This document shows positions 8,978-16,900 of a stretch of 64,000 nucleotides of DNA, piece by piece. Where the stretch lies: assembly GCF_004745865.1 (NCBI RefSeq), contig NZ_SRKZ01000010.1, positions 28,229-92,228 of the forward strand, read 5' to 3'. How positions within the stretch are numbered: position 1 is the first letter of the stretch; each line of letters begins with the position of its first letter. Made by a program: the position numbers and the translations under genes. Under the pieces are notes generated by a model that was not told where the DNA came from, ran no database searches, and was given only the letters and a program-made list of their open reading frames with translations. The stretch is from Hymenobacter wooponensis. GTDB lineage: Bacteria > Bacteroidota > Bacteroidia > Cytophagales > Hymenobacteraceae.

Positions 8978-9216
8978 ACGAAAGCTGAGGGAAGGAACAG
9001 AAAGGCGTATTGGGGTAAGATCAAGTGTACCCTTGAGCTTAACGACCAGCGAATAACCCTGTTAGGCAATGCCAAAATTTTACATAGCCACAACTCCCCC
9101 GGCCGGGTTCAAGTATGACAGGTGTTCGGAGGCTCGTTTTTAACGGCCATTTCCGTAACTAGCCAGCCGAACCTATTTCTCACCCATCCCCGGACGCCCG
9201 CGTCCTTTCCAGCATT

Positions 9217-9732
9217 ATGGCCCAGATCAGCCCCAACAAAGTCGTCACCATCACCTACGACCTAAGTGTGACCGACGAAAACCAAGAGAAAGTTCTCGTA
9301 GAATCGGCCGAGGCCGATGCGCCCATGGTATTTCTGTTCGGCCAGAGTGGCCTACCCGAAGAGTTTGAAAACCAGCTCAACGGCAAGCAGGCCGGCGACA
9401 CGTTCAACTTCTCCCTCACCCCCGAGCAGGCCTACGGCGACTACGATCAGCAAGCCGTAGTTGACATCCCGAAAAACGTATTCGAAATCGACGGTAAAAT
9501 CGACGATGAGATGGTGCAAGTGGGCAACTTCCTGCCCATGGCCGACAACCAGGGCCACCACATGCAGGGCAAAATCGTCGACATCGGCGCTGACACTGTA
9601 AAAATGGACTTCAACCATCCCCTCGCCGGCATGGTGATGCACTTCGACGGCAAAGTAGCCGAAGTACGCGAGGCTACCCAGGAAGAGCTAGCACACGGCC
9701 ACGTACACGGCGAAGGCGGTCATCAGCACTAA
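9217..9732 (+). CDS. FKBP-type peptidyl-prolyl isomerase, SlyD-like
   Basis: This 171-residue protein follows the SlyD layout: an FKBP strand (KVVTITYDLSVTDENQEKVLVES), then PMVFLFGQSGLPEEFENQLNGKQAGD, then an insert-in-flap chaperone domain around residues 75-130 (AYGDYDQQAVVDIPKNVF...), then FNHPLAGMVMHFDGKVAEVREAT. It ends in a His-rich tail (HGHVHGEGGHQH), which in SlyD binds nickel or zinc. It is cytoplasmic and acts on folding, possibly also as a metal reservoir. It is a single gene with its own terminator at 9756-9789. Confidence 0.9.
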   Translation: MAQISPNKVVTITYDLSVTDENQEKVLVESAEADAPMVFLFGQSGLPEEFENQLNGKQAGDTFNFSLTPEQAYGDYDQQAVVDIPKNVFEIDGKIDDEMVQVGNFLPMADNQGHHMQGKIVDIGADTVKMDFNHPLAGMVMHFDGKVAEVREATQEELAHGHVHGEGGHQH

Positions 9733-9755
9733 GCTGTTTGCGATTTGATGTAATA

Positions 9756-9789
9756 ATACAAAACGGGGCCACTTGGCCCCGTTTTGTAT
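9756..9789 (+). terminator. Intrinsic terminator of the SlyD-like gene
   Basis: A 16-bp stem (ATACAAAACGGGGCCA with its complement) closes on a very short loop and ends in TTTT. It begins 24 bases after the stop codon. Confidence 0.85.
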
Positions 9790-9955
9790 TTTAATAGATC
9801 TAGTCTATTAAAAATAAAACAGCAGAATACAATTAAAGCATCCTCTAAATTGCCTATTTTAACATTGCATATTATTTTAGATTAATTCCACAATTCCTAG
9901 TCCACACTTTATCTCTCGACACAAACATTTTTTACCAATAAAATATAAACCAAGA

Positions 9956-10306
9956 TCAATTCCTCCAATATATATATTTTACAGTATTGAGAGTATCAAA
10001 TATGATCCTGCAATCGCCGGATGAACCAGGAGGTATTTCATAAAAATATTGCAAGCACTTTACCTCTACTTTAGCGGCACTATCTAAAGCATAGATAGTA
10101 TTCGCACCTTGTGGCTCGCCCATAATAATTGAAACATCTCGAACGCTCATACCTTCACGGACTTTACGTATATTATTTAGATTCGATTTGCCACGTATAT
10201 AATGCGGGCTTATTGTTTTATCATAAACTGACAATGTCAAAAATAGACATGCAGCTAGAATAAAAACCCCAACTATTACTTTAAATATTTTATTCAAAAC
10301 ATTCAT
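9956..10306 (-). CDS. Small membrane-anchored protein with BamE/SmpA-like motif
   Basis: This 116-residue protein has an N-terminal hydrophobic helix (about residues 7-27) that acts as a signal anchor or signal peptide. The rest is periplasmic and contains NNIRKVREGMSVRDVSIIMGEP, which resembles the GMs-x-xDV-x-x-llGeP helix-turn of SmpA/OmlA (BamE)-fold domains. The gene is clearly AT-richer than the neighbours and lies in an AT-rich block (9790-10360). I infer a small envelope protein. Membership of BamE itself is unlikely because the lipobox is not convincing. Confidence 0.6.
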   Translation of the reverse strand: MNVLNKIFKVIVGVFILAACLFLTLSVYDKTISPHYIRGKSNLNNIRKVREGMSVRDVSIIMGEPQGANTIYALDSAAKVEVKCLQYFYEIPPGSSGDCRIIFDTLNTVKYIYWRN

Positions 10307-10366
10307 TACAAATTAACAAAGAGGCATACCTCCTGAAGTGAAACAACGAAAATACGGGTTACAGTA

Positions 10367-10996
10367 TCAATTATTTTTATCTAGAGAAAACACATAATCC
10401 GCTACCGCCGCCCGCAGCTCCGGCCAGAACTCTGCGAAATCTGCTTCATATGTCGGCAGCTCCTTTTGAAACGCGGCTGCTCCTGTTGCTAGCACTGCTG
10501 CGGCGGGCACGCGGCGCGAGAGGCCTAGCAGGGCTTGCTCTAGGCCAGTTGGATGGGCGTAGCCGGTAAGCCAGTCGCCTTGGCGCATGTAGTGCAGCAT
10601 CTGTTGCAGGCGCTCCGGCAGCTCGTGGCGGCGGGCGTGCAGCAGGGCGTACATGCGTTGGGCGAAGGCGGGCAGCGGCTCGGCGGGGTTAGAGTGGTAC
10701 TGGGGGAAGTCGCGGGCCAGCAGGTGGTCGTAGGCCACATCAGACACCACCCCAGCCCACTTACCGAGGCCAGCTTCGCGCAGGCGGGCAGTGGTGCGGC
10801 GCACGGCTGGGTGGGCGTCGGTGAAGGTGTCAATGAAGCGGTGGAGCCGGATGCCGCGCTGCACGGCGGGCGCGTAGGCCAGTAGGCCAGCTTGGCCGCG
10901 CACGGCTTCGGCGGCGAAGTTGCCCACCACCACGTCCTCGTAGTTGGGGGTAATGGCGGGGGTGCCGGAGAGGAGCAGGTGAGCGAGAAAATTCAT
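10367..10996 (-). CDS. acpH: Acyl-carrier-protein phosphodiesterase-like protein (DUF479)
   Basis: This 209-residue protein opens with MNFLAHLLLSG and continues VVVGNFAAEAVRG and GIRLHRFIDTFTDAHP, then VSDVAYDHLLARDF. The spaced His/Asp residues are the conserved pattern of the AcpH/DUF479 family, which removes 4'-phosphopantetheine from holo acyl carrier protein. It is distantly related to HD-type phosphohydrolases. Length matches the family (about 195-210). The minus-strand gene is divergent from the PPOX gene starting at 11093. The activity is inferred from the family. Confidence 0.85.
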   Translation of the reverse strand: MNFLAHLLLSGTPAITPNYEDVVVGNFAAEAVRGQAGLLAYAPAVQRGIRLHRFIDTFTDAHPAVRRTTARLREAGLGKWAGVVSDVAYDHLLARDFPQYHSNPAEPLPAFAQRMYALLHARRHELPERLQQMLHYMRQGDWLTGYAHPTGLEQALLGLSRRVPAAAVLATGAAAFQKELPTYEADFAEFWPELRAAVADYVFSLDKNN

Positions 10997-11092
10997 GAGG
11001 AGCGGAAGGTCGGCAAAAATACGCTAGCTGAACCTTCAGGCGCCCCGGCCGTATTTCCTACCTCCATCCTATACCACCAAAACCCGAAGACA

Positions 11093-11602
11093 ATGGCTGA
11101 GCAAGTTGCCCAAAGTCACGATGTGACTAAGCTGATCGATAGAATCAAAGATATCAAGATTGCCATGCTGACCACCGCCGATGCGGAAGGTGGCCTCCAC
11201 AGCCGGCCTATGTACACGCACAAGCCGGAGAACGATGGCATCCTGTGGTTTTTCACCGAGAAGGATTCGGCCAAGATCTTCGAAGTGCGCAAAGATCAGC
11301 ACGTAAACCTGGGCTACTCCAACCCCAATGATAACCTGTACGTGTCGATTTCGGGCACTGCCTCTATCTTGACCGACCAAGCTAAGATTAAGGAGTTGTG
11401 GAGCGAGGGCCTGCGCGCCTGGTTCCCCAAAGGTCCCGAAGACCCAAACATTGCCCTGCTGAAAATCGACATTGACCGCGGTGAGTATTGGGACCAACCC
11501 AGCAGCGTGTTGGTACGCGCCTTCGGCTACGTGAAAGCCGTGGCCACTGGCGAGCGGTACCAGCCCACCGGCGACGAGCACGCTCAGGTAAACCCCAAGT
11601 AG
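11093..11602 (+). CDS. Pyridoxamine 5'-phosphate oxidase-like general stress protein
   Basis: This 169-residue protein has the split-barrel FMN-binding fold of the general stress protein 26 group. Features are KIAMLTTADAEGGLHSRPMYTH near the N-terminus, ILWFFTEKDSAK, VNLGYSNPNDNLYVSISGTASI in the core, and a C-terminal strand with LLKIDIDRGEYWDQPSS. I set the start at the ATG at 11093; the upstream in-frame extension lies over the antisense side of acpH and is not coding. Such proteins bind flavin and are induced by stress, but their substrates are mostly unknown. A terminator follows at 11629-11658. Confidence 0.88.
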   Translation: MAEQVAQSHDVTKLIDRIKDIKIAMLTTADAEGGLHSRPMYTHKPENDGILWFFTEKDSAKIFEVRKDQHVNLGYSNPNDNLYVSISGTASILTDQAKIKELWSEGLRAWFPKGPEDPNIALLKIDIDRGEYWDQPSSVLVRAFGYVKAVATGERYQPTGDEHAQVNPK

Positions 11603-11628
11603 CCCCTAGGCCACTGCATAAATTTGAG

Positions 11629-11658
11629 AAGGGTCGGAAGCAGTTCCGGCCCTTTTTT
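11629..11658 (+). terminator. Intrinsic terminator after the PPOX gene
   Basis: The stem AAGGGTCGGAA/TTCCGGCCCTT with loop GCAG is followed by TTTTTTG, 26 bases after the stop codon. Confidence 0.85.
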
Positions 11659-11725
11659 GTTGTTTCGGGCAGGCAACGGTTCCTGCGGAGGAACGCGGAG
11701 GTTTTGCGCATAAGGTGCAGAGCCG

Positions 11726-12436
11726 TTGCTTTTAACTCGTACTCACTTGCTTACAACCCTTTCCATTCTAACGCTCAGGCCGGGAAACGTCCGGTGGGGC
11801 TTGGCCCAGATGGGCACCGCGCAACAACCGCTGCGGCGGGTGCCGGGCCTACGCTTCCAGAAATTACTGGGCAGCGGAGCCAATGGCTTTGGCGCCCTAC
11901 CCAACCTGCACCGCTATGGCTTCATGGCCGTGTGGGACTCTGCAGAGGCCGCCGAGACCTTTTTCACCGCACACCCACTGTGGCAGGAGTATCGACAGCG
12001 CACCGCAGAAATCTGGACGGCGCAGCTGGCCCCCTTGAAGTCGCATGGGTTATGGGATGGGGTGAATCCGTTTGATTACCCCACTGAAGAAACAGCCCCC
12101 GACGGCCCCGTTGCGGTGCTGACTCGCGCCTCTATTCGGTGGCAGAAAACTCCCAGATTCTGGCGTTATGTGGCTCCTACCAGTGCCACTGTAGCCCATG
12201 CCCCTGGCGTGCGCGCTGCCATAGGCCTAGGAGAGTTGCCCGTAGTGCGGCAGGCCACATTTAGCTTGTGGGAATCGGCGCAGGCCATGCAGGAATATGC
12301 CTACCGCAGCGAGAAACACAAAGAAGTCATCAAGCTTACCCGCCAGGAGAAATGGTACGGCGAGGAGCTGTTTGCTCGTTTCCGGATACTAAGCGCCGAG
12401 GGTACCTGGGACGGCCGCACTCTACTAACAACCTAA
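11726..12436 (+). CDS. Spheroidene monooxygenase (CrtA)-like protein
   Basis: This protein of up to 236 residues matches the CrtA family. It has TTLSILTLRPGNVRWGLAQMG at the N-terminus, GLRFQKLLGSGANGFGALPNLHRYGFMAVWDS in the middle, and TRASIRWQKTPRFWRYVAPTS plus a C-terminal KWYGEELFARFRILSAEGTWDG. CrtA proteins are heme monooxygenases that add keto groups to acyclic carotenoids; Bacteroidota homologues are linked to pigments. No other carotenoid gene lies in the window. There is no ATG: TTG at 11726 or TTG at 11747 could start it, and the second fits the family N-terminus better. Confidence 0.85.
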   Translation: MLLTRTHLLTTLSILTLRPGNVRWGLAQMGTAQQPLRRVPGLRFQKLLGSGANGFGALPNLHRYGFMAVWDSAEAAETFFTAHPLWQEYRQRTAEIWTAQLAPLKSHGLWDGVNPFDYPTEETAPDGPVAVLTRASIRWQKTPRFWRYVAPTSATVAHAPGVRAAIGLGELPVVRQATFSLWESAQAMQEYAYRSEKHKEVIKLTRQEKWYGEELFARFRILSAEGTWDGRTLLTT

Positions 12437-12454
12437 CAGGTGTTGTTGGACGGC

Positions 12455-12753
12455 TGTAGAGACGCGACACTTCGCGTCTCGGCGCGTGCTGATGTTGTTT
12501 ATTGTGCACCGCTTTAACGAGTGTATAGCCAGCATAGGTTACTGACAGATAAATCTAGAACGTCATGTCGAGCTTGTCGAGACATCTCGCGTGCTGACGT
12601 TGGGCGGGTAATTCAACGATTCGAGCGAGATGTCTCGACAAGCTCGGCATGACGTTCAAGGGTATTCGTTCTAGGCCAGTCGTTCCAGCGTTATCGTTCA
12701 ACGAGGAGCGCTGAACCGCAAGTTAGCGTAGTCCGGTGTCGCGTCTTTACATC
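12455..12753. repeat. Composite palindrome: outer GTAGAGACGCG repeat split by a second repeat
   Basis: The outer left arm (12455-12480, TGTAGAGACGCGACACTTCG...) is itself a small hairpin. Its decayed partner, GTGTCGCGTCTTTACATC, is at 12736-12753. The space between them holds the TTCTAGGCCAGTCGTTC core near 12671 and a complete second palindrome at 12559-12656. The layout suggests a later repeat inserted into an older one. Confidence 0.8.
12559..12656. repeat. Inner palindromic repeat, 32-bp arms
   Basis: Arms at 12559-12590 (AACGTCATGTCGAGCTTGTC...) and 12625-12656 differ at one position. The type differs in arm sequence from the surrounding GTAGAGACGCG repeat and resembles, in its start and length, the repeat at 7698-7794. 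Confidence 0.85.
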
Positions 12754-12815
12754 GTTCTACCCTTATCAACCTATCCGTTTCGGTAATTCCACCCTACCAT
12801 TTTGGAAGGGTTATC

Positions 12816-12844
12816 ACCCCATCAGATTTCGCATCTGATGGGGT
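12816..12844 (+). terminator. Intrinsic terminator upstream of the envelope cluster
   Basis: The stem ACCCCATCAGAT/ATCTGATGGGGT has a 5-base loop and is followed by ATTTTATTTTT. It separates the CrtA-like gene and the composite palindrome from the cluster starting at 12978. Confidence 0.85.
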
Positions 12845-12977
12845 ATTTTATTTTTATTCATTGATTATCAAATACTTAATTCATAGCCATTGACAAATAC
12901 CGGAAGTGGGCATCCGTCTTGGAATCTGGTCTACATCGCCATTCACCTACCGGCGCAGACCAACCACCACTTCAACC

Positions 12978-13703
12978 ATGGCTATTCTCGACAACCTCGC
13001 CAAAGCAGCCAAAGACTTCTTCGTGGAGCCCGACGAGGCTGCTCCTGCCGGCCCCGCCGCTCCTAGGCCACTGCCCGCCACGACGCCGGCCTACCAGCCT
13101 ACTGCGACCTTCCAGGGCGCTCAGCCAGCATCCGGAGCCCCGCCCCTGCAAACCCAGCCCGAGCAGCGCCACCTCGACCACATCGGGCAGTTGCTCACCG
13201 GCAACGGCAAGGACTTCATGGCCTACATCAAAATGGTGAAAAGCATGGCCGCCAGCGGCCTGAGCGGCCCCGTGCTCTACCAAACGGCCTTCAATGCCTT
13301 CGCCGCCGTGACTGGCCTAGACCTGCCCGCCCTGCTGAACTCCGCCGACCAGTTTGAGCAAACCCTGACTGCCGACCACCAGAAGATTCTGGCGCGCCAC
13401 CGCGAAAAAATCGGGGAAACGCCCACTGGCAAAGAGCCGGCTAGTCCGCTGGTGAAGCTGCAGCAGCAGGAGCAACAGCTCCAGAACACGCTGGCCGAGC
13501 TAACCCGGCAGCTAGATGAAAAGCACCAGGAGCTGCACGCCACCCAGCAACAGCTCCAGGCCGAGCGGCAAAAAGCCCAAACGGCGCTGGCTTCCTACGA
13601 GCTGGCTAACACCTCGGCGGCCGCGGAATTGCAGGCCCACCGCCAGGCTACTCAATCATTTCTGCTAGGCCAGTCTGGCCCTTCTTCCACCACTAACCGC
13701 TAA
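12978..13703 (+). CDS. Coiled-coil protein, first gene of envelope cluster
   Basis: I do not recognise a family for this 241-residue protein. It starts with a short amphipathic segment (MAILDNLAKAAKDFF) and has a Pro/Ala/Gln-rich low-complexity linker (about residues 18-65). A compact helical region follows (65-140), then a long Gln/Glu-rich coiled coil (about 150-220, LQQQEQQLQNTLAELTRQLD). It has no signal peptide and no membrane span, so it is probably cytoplasmic and possibly membrane-associated. The ATG at 12978 is chosen over an upstream in-frame ATG because it begins the conserved-looking part. Its stop is 4 bases from the next ATG, so the two are almost certainly co-translated. I infer a structural or adaptor role. 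Confidence 0.75.
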   Translation: MAILDNLAKAAKDFFVEPDEAAPAGPAAPRPLPATTPAYQPTATFQGAQPASGAPPLQTQPEQRHLDHIGQLLTGNGKDFMAYIKMVKSMAASGLSGPVLYQTAFNAFAAVTGLDLPALLNSADQFEQTLTADHQKILARHREKIGETPTGKEPASPLVKLQQQEQQLQNTLAELTRQLDEKHQELHATQQQLQAERQKAQTALASYELANTSAAAELQAHRQATQSFLLGQSGPSSTTNR

Positions 13704-13707
13704 TGCT

Positions 13708-14697
13708 ATGAACACGCTTCTTCCCTTCGAACCAACTTCTGGCCTGCCCAAGTGGCAAAAGCCCGAAAAAGTAGCCGGCTGGATCTTTCTCGGTGGCGTA
13801 GTGGCCGCCGGCGTCTACAGCTGGGGTGTGATAGTGCCCTACCTCGTCGATATCGTGTTTGATACCGTGAAGCTGGGTATAGGCCTAGGCTGCGTGTTTG
13901 TGCTGTTTCTGCTGCTCACTAACAAGCGTCTGCAGGCCGGCCTCTGGTACGCCGGGCAGCGGATTTTTCGGACCGCCGCCAGCATCTTCGTCAACACCGA
14001 CCCCATCGGGATTATGCAGGATTACATCCGCAATACCGAGCAGGAAGCTAAGAAAATGGAGGCCGAGGTAGGCCACATTGAGGGTGCTCACGAGTTGGTA
14101 AAGCGCAAGCTGACCGCCAATCAGAACCAGATGCACGAGTACCTCTCGCTGGCCGACTCCGCCACCCGCCAGGGTGAAAAGGACGCCGCCGAAAGCTACG
14201 CCTCCCGCGCCGCCCAGCTGCAAGAGTACAACCAGCGCCTCACGCCTATGCTCACCACCACGGCCAACGTGAGCCTGGTGATGCGCCAAATCCTGAAAGC
14301 CGCGCTCCGCCAGATTGATGGCAGCAAGTTCAAGGTGAACCTGCTCAAGGACGAGTACGAACTGGTGAAACGCACCAGCTCCGGCATGCGCGCCGCCATG
14401 AACATCCTGCGCGGCGACCCTGACAAGAAGTACTTCTTCGACCTGGCCACCGACCGCGTGGCCCAGGACATGGCTCAGCAGCTCGGCCAGATCAAGCAGG
14501 CCATGCGCTACAGCCAGGAGTTCGTGAAGGAAATGGACATCCAGAACGGCGTGATGAGCGAGAAAGGCCAGCGCCTACTGGAGAAATACCAGAAAGGCGA
14601 ATTCAACGCCCTCCTCGACTCCAAGTCAGCCCCCACAAAAACCACCGCCCAAACCCGCACCGCCACCAACGACGCCTACAGCAACCTGCTTGACTAA
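13708..14697 (+). CDS. Two-TM protein with PspA-like helical domain
   Basis: This 329-residue protein has two hydrophobic segments (about residues 23-44 and 48-70) followed by a long, highly helical charged domain. From about residue 95 (NTDPIGIMQDYIRNTEQEAKKMEAEV) the pattern resembles PspA/IM30 proteins: an early DP-x-x-I-x-x-Y-I start, repeated heptads, and an AAESYASRAAQLQEYNQRL segment like the central PspA hairpin. True PspA lacks TM spans, so this is at best a membrane-tethered relative. The next gene encodes an envelope-spanning binding protein. I infer a membrane-stress or scaffolding role; the PspA link is by eye and needs a profile search. Confidence 0.7.
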   Translation: MNTLLPFEPTSGLPKWQKPEKVAGWIFLGGVVAAGVYSWGVIVPYLVDIVFDTVKLGIGLGCVFVLFLLLTNKRLQAGLWYAGQRIFRTAASIFVNTDPIGIMQDYIRNTEQEAKKMEAEVGHIEGAHELVKRKLTANQNQMHEYLSLADSATRQGEKDAAESYASRAAQLQEYNQRLTPMLTTTANVSLVMRQILKAALRQIDGSKFKVNLLKDEYELVKRTSSGMRAAMNILRGDPDKKYFFDLATDRVAQDMAQQLGQIKQAMRYSQEFVKEMDIQNGVMSEKGQRLLEKYQKGEFNALLDSKSAPTKTTAQTRTATNDAYSNLLD

Positions 14698-14733
14698 GCT
14701 ATAACCAGAATGCAACTAGAGCTAGGCCAGGAG

Positions 14734-14870
14734 CTAGCTCCACTCCTCAGATGAGGAGGGGTTGGGGGTGGTTGACAATCGTCTGGACGTCAACTAGCTC
14801 TAGCTCTACAAAACCGTTCTAGGCCACTTCAACCACCCCTAGCCCCTCCTCATCCGAGGAGGGGAACTAG
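14734..14870. repeat. Imperfect palindromic repeat between cluster genes 2 and 3
   Basis: Arms at 14734-14775 (CTCCTCAGATGAGGAGGGG... within the arm) and 14829-14870 pair with several mismatches. Each arm also contains its own small hairpin (CTCCTC-AGAT-GAGGAG). The spacer includes CGTTCTAGGCCA, the shared repeat core. Confidence 0.8.
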
Positions 14871-14963
14871 CCCTAGCTTCCAAGCCAGCTTAACAGCTCA
14901 AGCCTAAGCCTAAACGGCACACCAACACCTCTTCCCTTTCAACTCTCTTTCCCTACACATATC

Positions 14964-16742
14964 ATGACAACTCGCGGTAAAATTGTACTGGGTGCCCTCA
15001 TTGTGGCGCTCCTGTACTTCGGCATCAACAAAGTGGTGTCGAGTGGTTTAGTCTTCAAAAAAGCGGCTACTGAATCGGTGCTGCTGAACTCTATTGAGCT
15101 GCCCACCGCTACGGCCGGGGCCCGCTCTACTACGGTGGTGCCGCTGGCCCCGCTGCCCGGCACAGTGGCGGTTGGTAAAGGCTCGCCCATTGTGTGGGAA
15201 GTAATGGCCTGGAACAGCCAGATGGCCGGGATGCTGGCCAACGGCGGCCCCCGCACCACCCAGGGCTCCAGCATGGCCGCCAACGGCCTAGATATGCAGA
15301 TTGTGCGCCAGGACGACGTAGCCAAAATGCAGGCCGACCTGGTAAAAAACGCCCTAGATCTGCAGAACAACCCCGCCACCCCGGGCCTGCTGGTGAGCAT
15401 TATGGGCGACGGGCTGCCGGCCTTCTCAGCGGTGCAGGCCCAGCTGGAAAAGGCAGGCACTGGCCTCCAGATCATCCCCTACAGCGTGGGCAAATCGTAC
15501 GGCGAAGACAAGCTGATGGGCCCCAAGGAATGGCTTGATAAACCGAAAGCGGCCCTGGGCAAAACCATTGCCTGCTACCTGCGCGACGGCGACCAGAACA
15601 TTGCCCTGAAGTGGTGCGCCGACAACGGCTTAAAAGTCAACCCCGACGAAACTACCTACGACCCCGAGGCCGTGAACTTCATGGCTGCCAACGACTTCCT
15701 GGCTGCCGCCGAGAAGTATATCATCGGCAAGCCCGAAGCCCGCACCAAAGTGGTAAACGGCAAAGACACCGGCGTGAAAGTAGACGTGGTGGCCGACGCC
15801 GTAGCCACCTGGACTCCCGGCGACGTGAACATTGCCAAGCAGAAAGGTGGCCTAGTGAACATTGTTTCCACGAAAGACTACTCGAACCAGATGCCCAATA
15901 TTATGGTGACCACCAAGCGCTGGTACCAGGCCCACACCAAGGAGGTGGAAAGCCTGATTACGGCCCTGGCCGTAGCCGGCGACCAAGTGAAAGCCCACCC
16001 CGAAGCCCTGGAGCGCGCCGCCGATATCTCGGCCACCGTGTACGGCGACCGGGACAAGAACGGCGCCTACTGGCTGCGCTACTACAAGGGCGTGAGCGAA
16101 GCAGACCGCAACGGCGAGGTGGTGGAACTAGGCGGCAGCAAGGCCTTCAACTTCTCCGATAACCTGACCCTGTTTGGCCTGAACGAAGGCGGCACCAACA
16201 TCTACGCCTCGGTGTACAAGACCTTCGGCGACGTGCAAAGCAAGCTCTACCCTAAGGAATTGCCCACCTATGAGCCCCTCGACAACATGCTGGACCTGAC
16301 CGTGCTTCGCAAGCTGCAAGGCAAATACCAGGGCAAAACCCTGGCCCCTGCCGAAACCCAGCAGTTTGCCGCTGATGATGAAATCCGCCAGAGCGTAAGC
16401 CGCCGGGCCTGGAACATTGAGTTCAACACCGGCCAGAGCTCCTTCACCCCCGCCGCCGAACGTCAGCTCTCGAAGCTTTTTGATGACTTAGTAGTAGCTG
16501 GCAGCCTGAAAGTAGCCGTGCACGGCCACACCGATAACACCGGTGACCCGCAGCGCAACCAGCAGCTCTCCGAAGCCCGCGCCCTGGCCGTGGAGCAGTG
16601 GCTGGAGCAGAAAAGCGCCAGCGCCTTCCCCACCGGCCGCATCCAAGTGTACGCCCACGGCGCCACCGAGCCAGTAGCCCCCAACGATACCCCCCTCGGC
16701 AAAGCCCAGAACCGCCGCGTGGAAATCGTGCTCGGCAACTAA
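14964..16742 (+). CDS. Periplasmic solute-binding protein fused to OmpA peptidoglycan-binding domain
   Basis: This 592-residue protein starts with one membrane span (about residues 7-25), which looks like an uncleaved anchor. Residues about 50-460 resemble type-II periplasmic binding proteins of the nitrate/taurine/phosphonate kind (GSPIVWEVMAWNSQMAGM, TPGLLVSIMGDGLPAFSAV, TTKRWYQAHTKEVESLITALA). Residues about 480-592 form an OmpA C-terminal domain, with FNTGQSSFTPAAERQL, HGHTDNTGD, NQQLSEARALAVEQWL and NRRVEIVL; its Asp and Arg positions bind diaminopimelate in peptidoglycan. It would span from the inner membrane to the cell wall. The permease and ATPase follow, so it is presumably their binding protein. 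The ligand is unknown. Confidence 0.85.
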   Translation: MTTRGKIVLGALIVALLYFGINKVVSSGLVFKKAATESVLLNSIELPTATAGARSTTVVPLAPLPGTVAVGKGSPIVWEVMAWNSQMAGMLANGGPRTTQGSSMAANGLDMQIVRQDDVAKMQADLVKNALDLQNNPATPGLLVSIMGDGLPAFSAVQAQLEKAGTGLQIIPYSVGKSYGEDKLMGPKEWLDKPKAALGKTIACYLRDGDQNIALKWCADNGLKVNPDETTYDPEAVNFMAANDFLAAAEKYIIGKPEARTKVVNGKDTGVKVDVVADAVATWTPGDVNIAKQKGGLVNIVSTKDYSNQMPNIMVTTKRWYQAHTKEVESLITALAVAGDQVKAHPEALERAADISATVYGDRDKNGAYWLRYYKGVSEADRNGEVVELGGSKAFNFSDNLTLFGLNEGGTNIYASVYKTFGDVQSKLYPKELPTYEPLDNMLDLTVLRKLQGKYQGKTLAPAETQQFAADDEIRQSVSRRAWNIEFNTGQSSFTPAAERQLSKLFDDLVVAGSLKVAVHGHTDNTGDPQRNQQLSEARALAVEQWLEQKSASAFPTGRIQVYAHGATEPVAPNDTPLGKAQNRRVEIVLGN

Positions 16743-16828
16743 TTCCAGCGTCGAGCCCCACTCCGGCACTATCTGTAACGTGACCTATCCTATCAGCTAA
16801 TTCATAGTGAATCATTCCGCATAGCCAC

Positions 16829-16859
16829 GAAGAAGTCCCGCACGTAGCGGGGCTTCTTC
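16829..16859 (+). terminator. Hairpin between binding-protein gene and permease gene
   Basis: The stem GAAGAAGTCCCGC/GCGGGGCTTCTTC closes on ACGTA. No clear T run follows (CGGCCG), so it may be an mRNA-stabilising or partial terminator structure that sets the relative levels of the two genes. Confidence 0.5.
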
Positions 16860-16900
16860 CGGCCGCGCGGTTCTCTTACCTCTCCTCACTCCCTCTCACC

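Noticed and set aside
12907..12923. TGGGCATCCGTCTTGGA as a sigma-54 promoter for the envelope cluster
   Set aside because: It has a GG but not the GC at the right spacing of the -24/-12 consensus, so it was not annotated.
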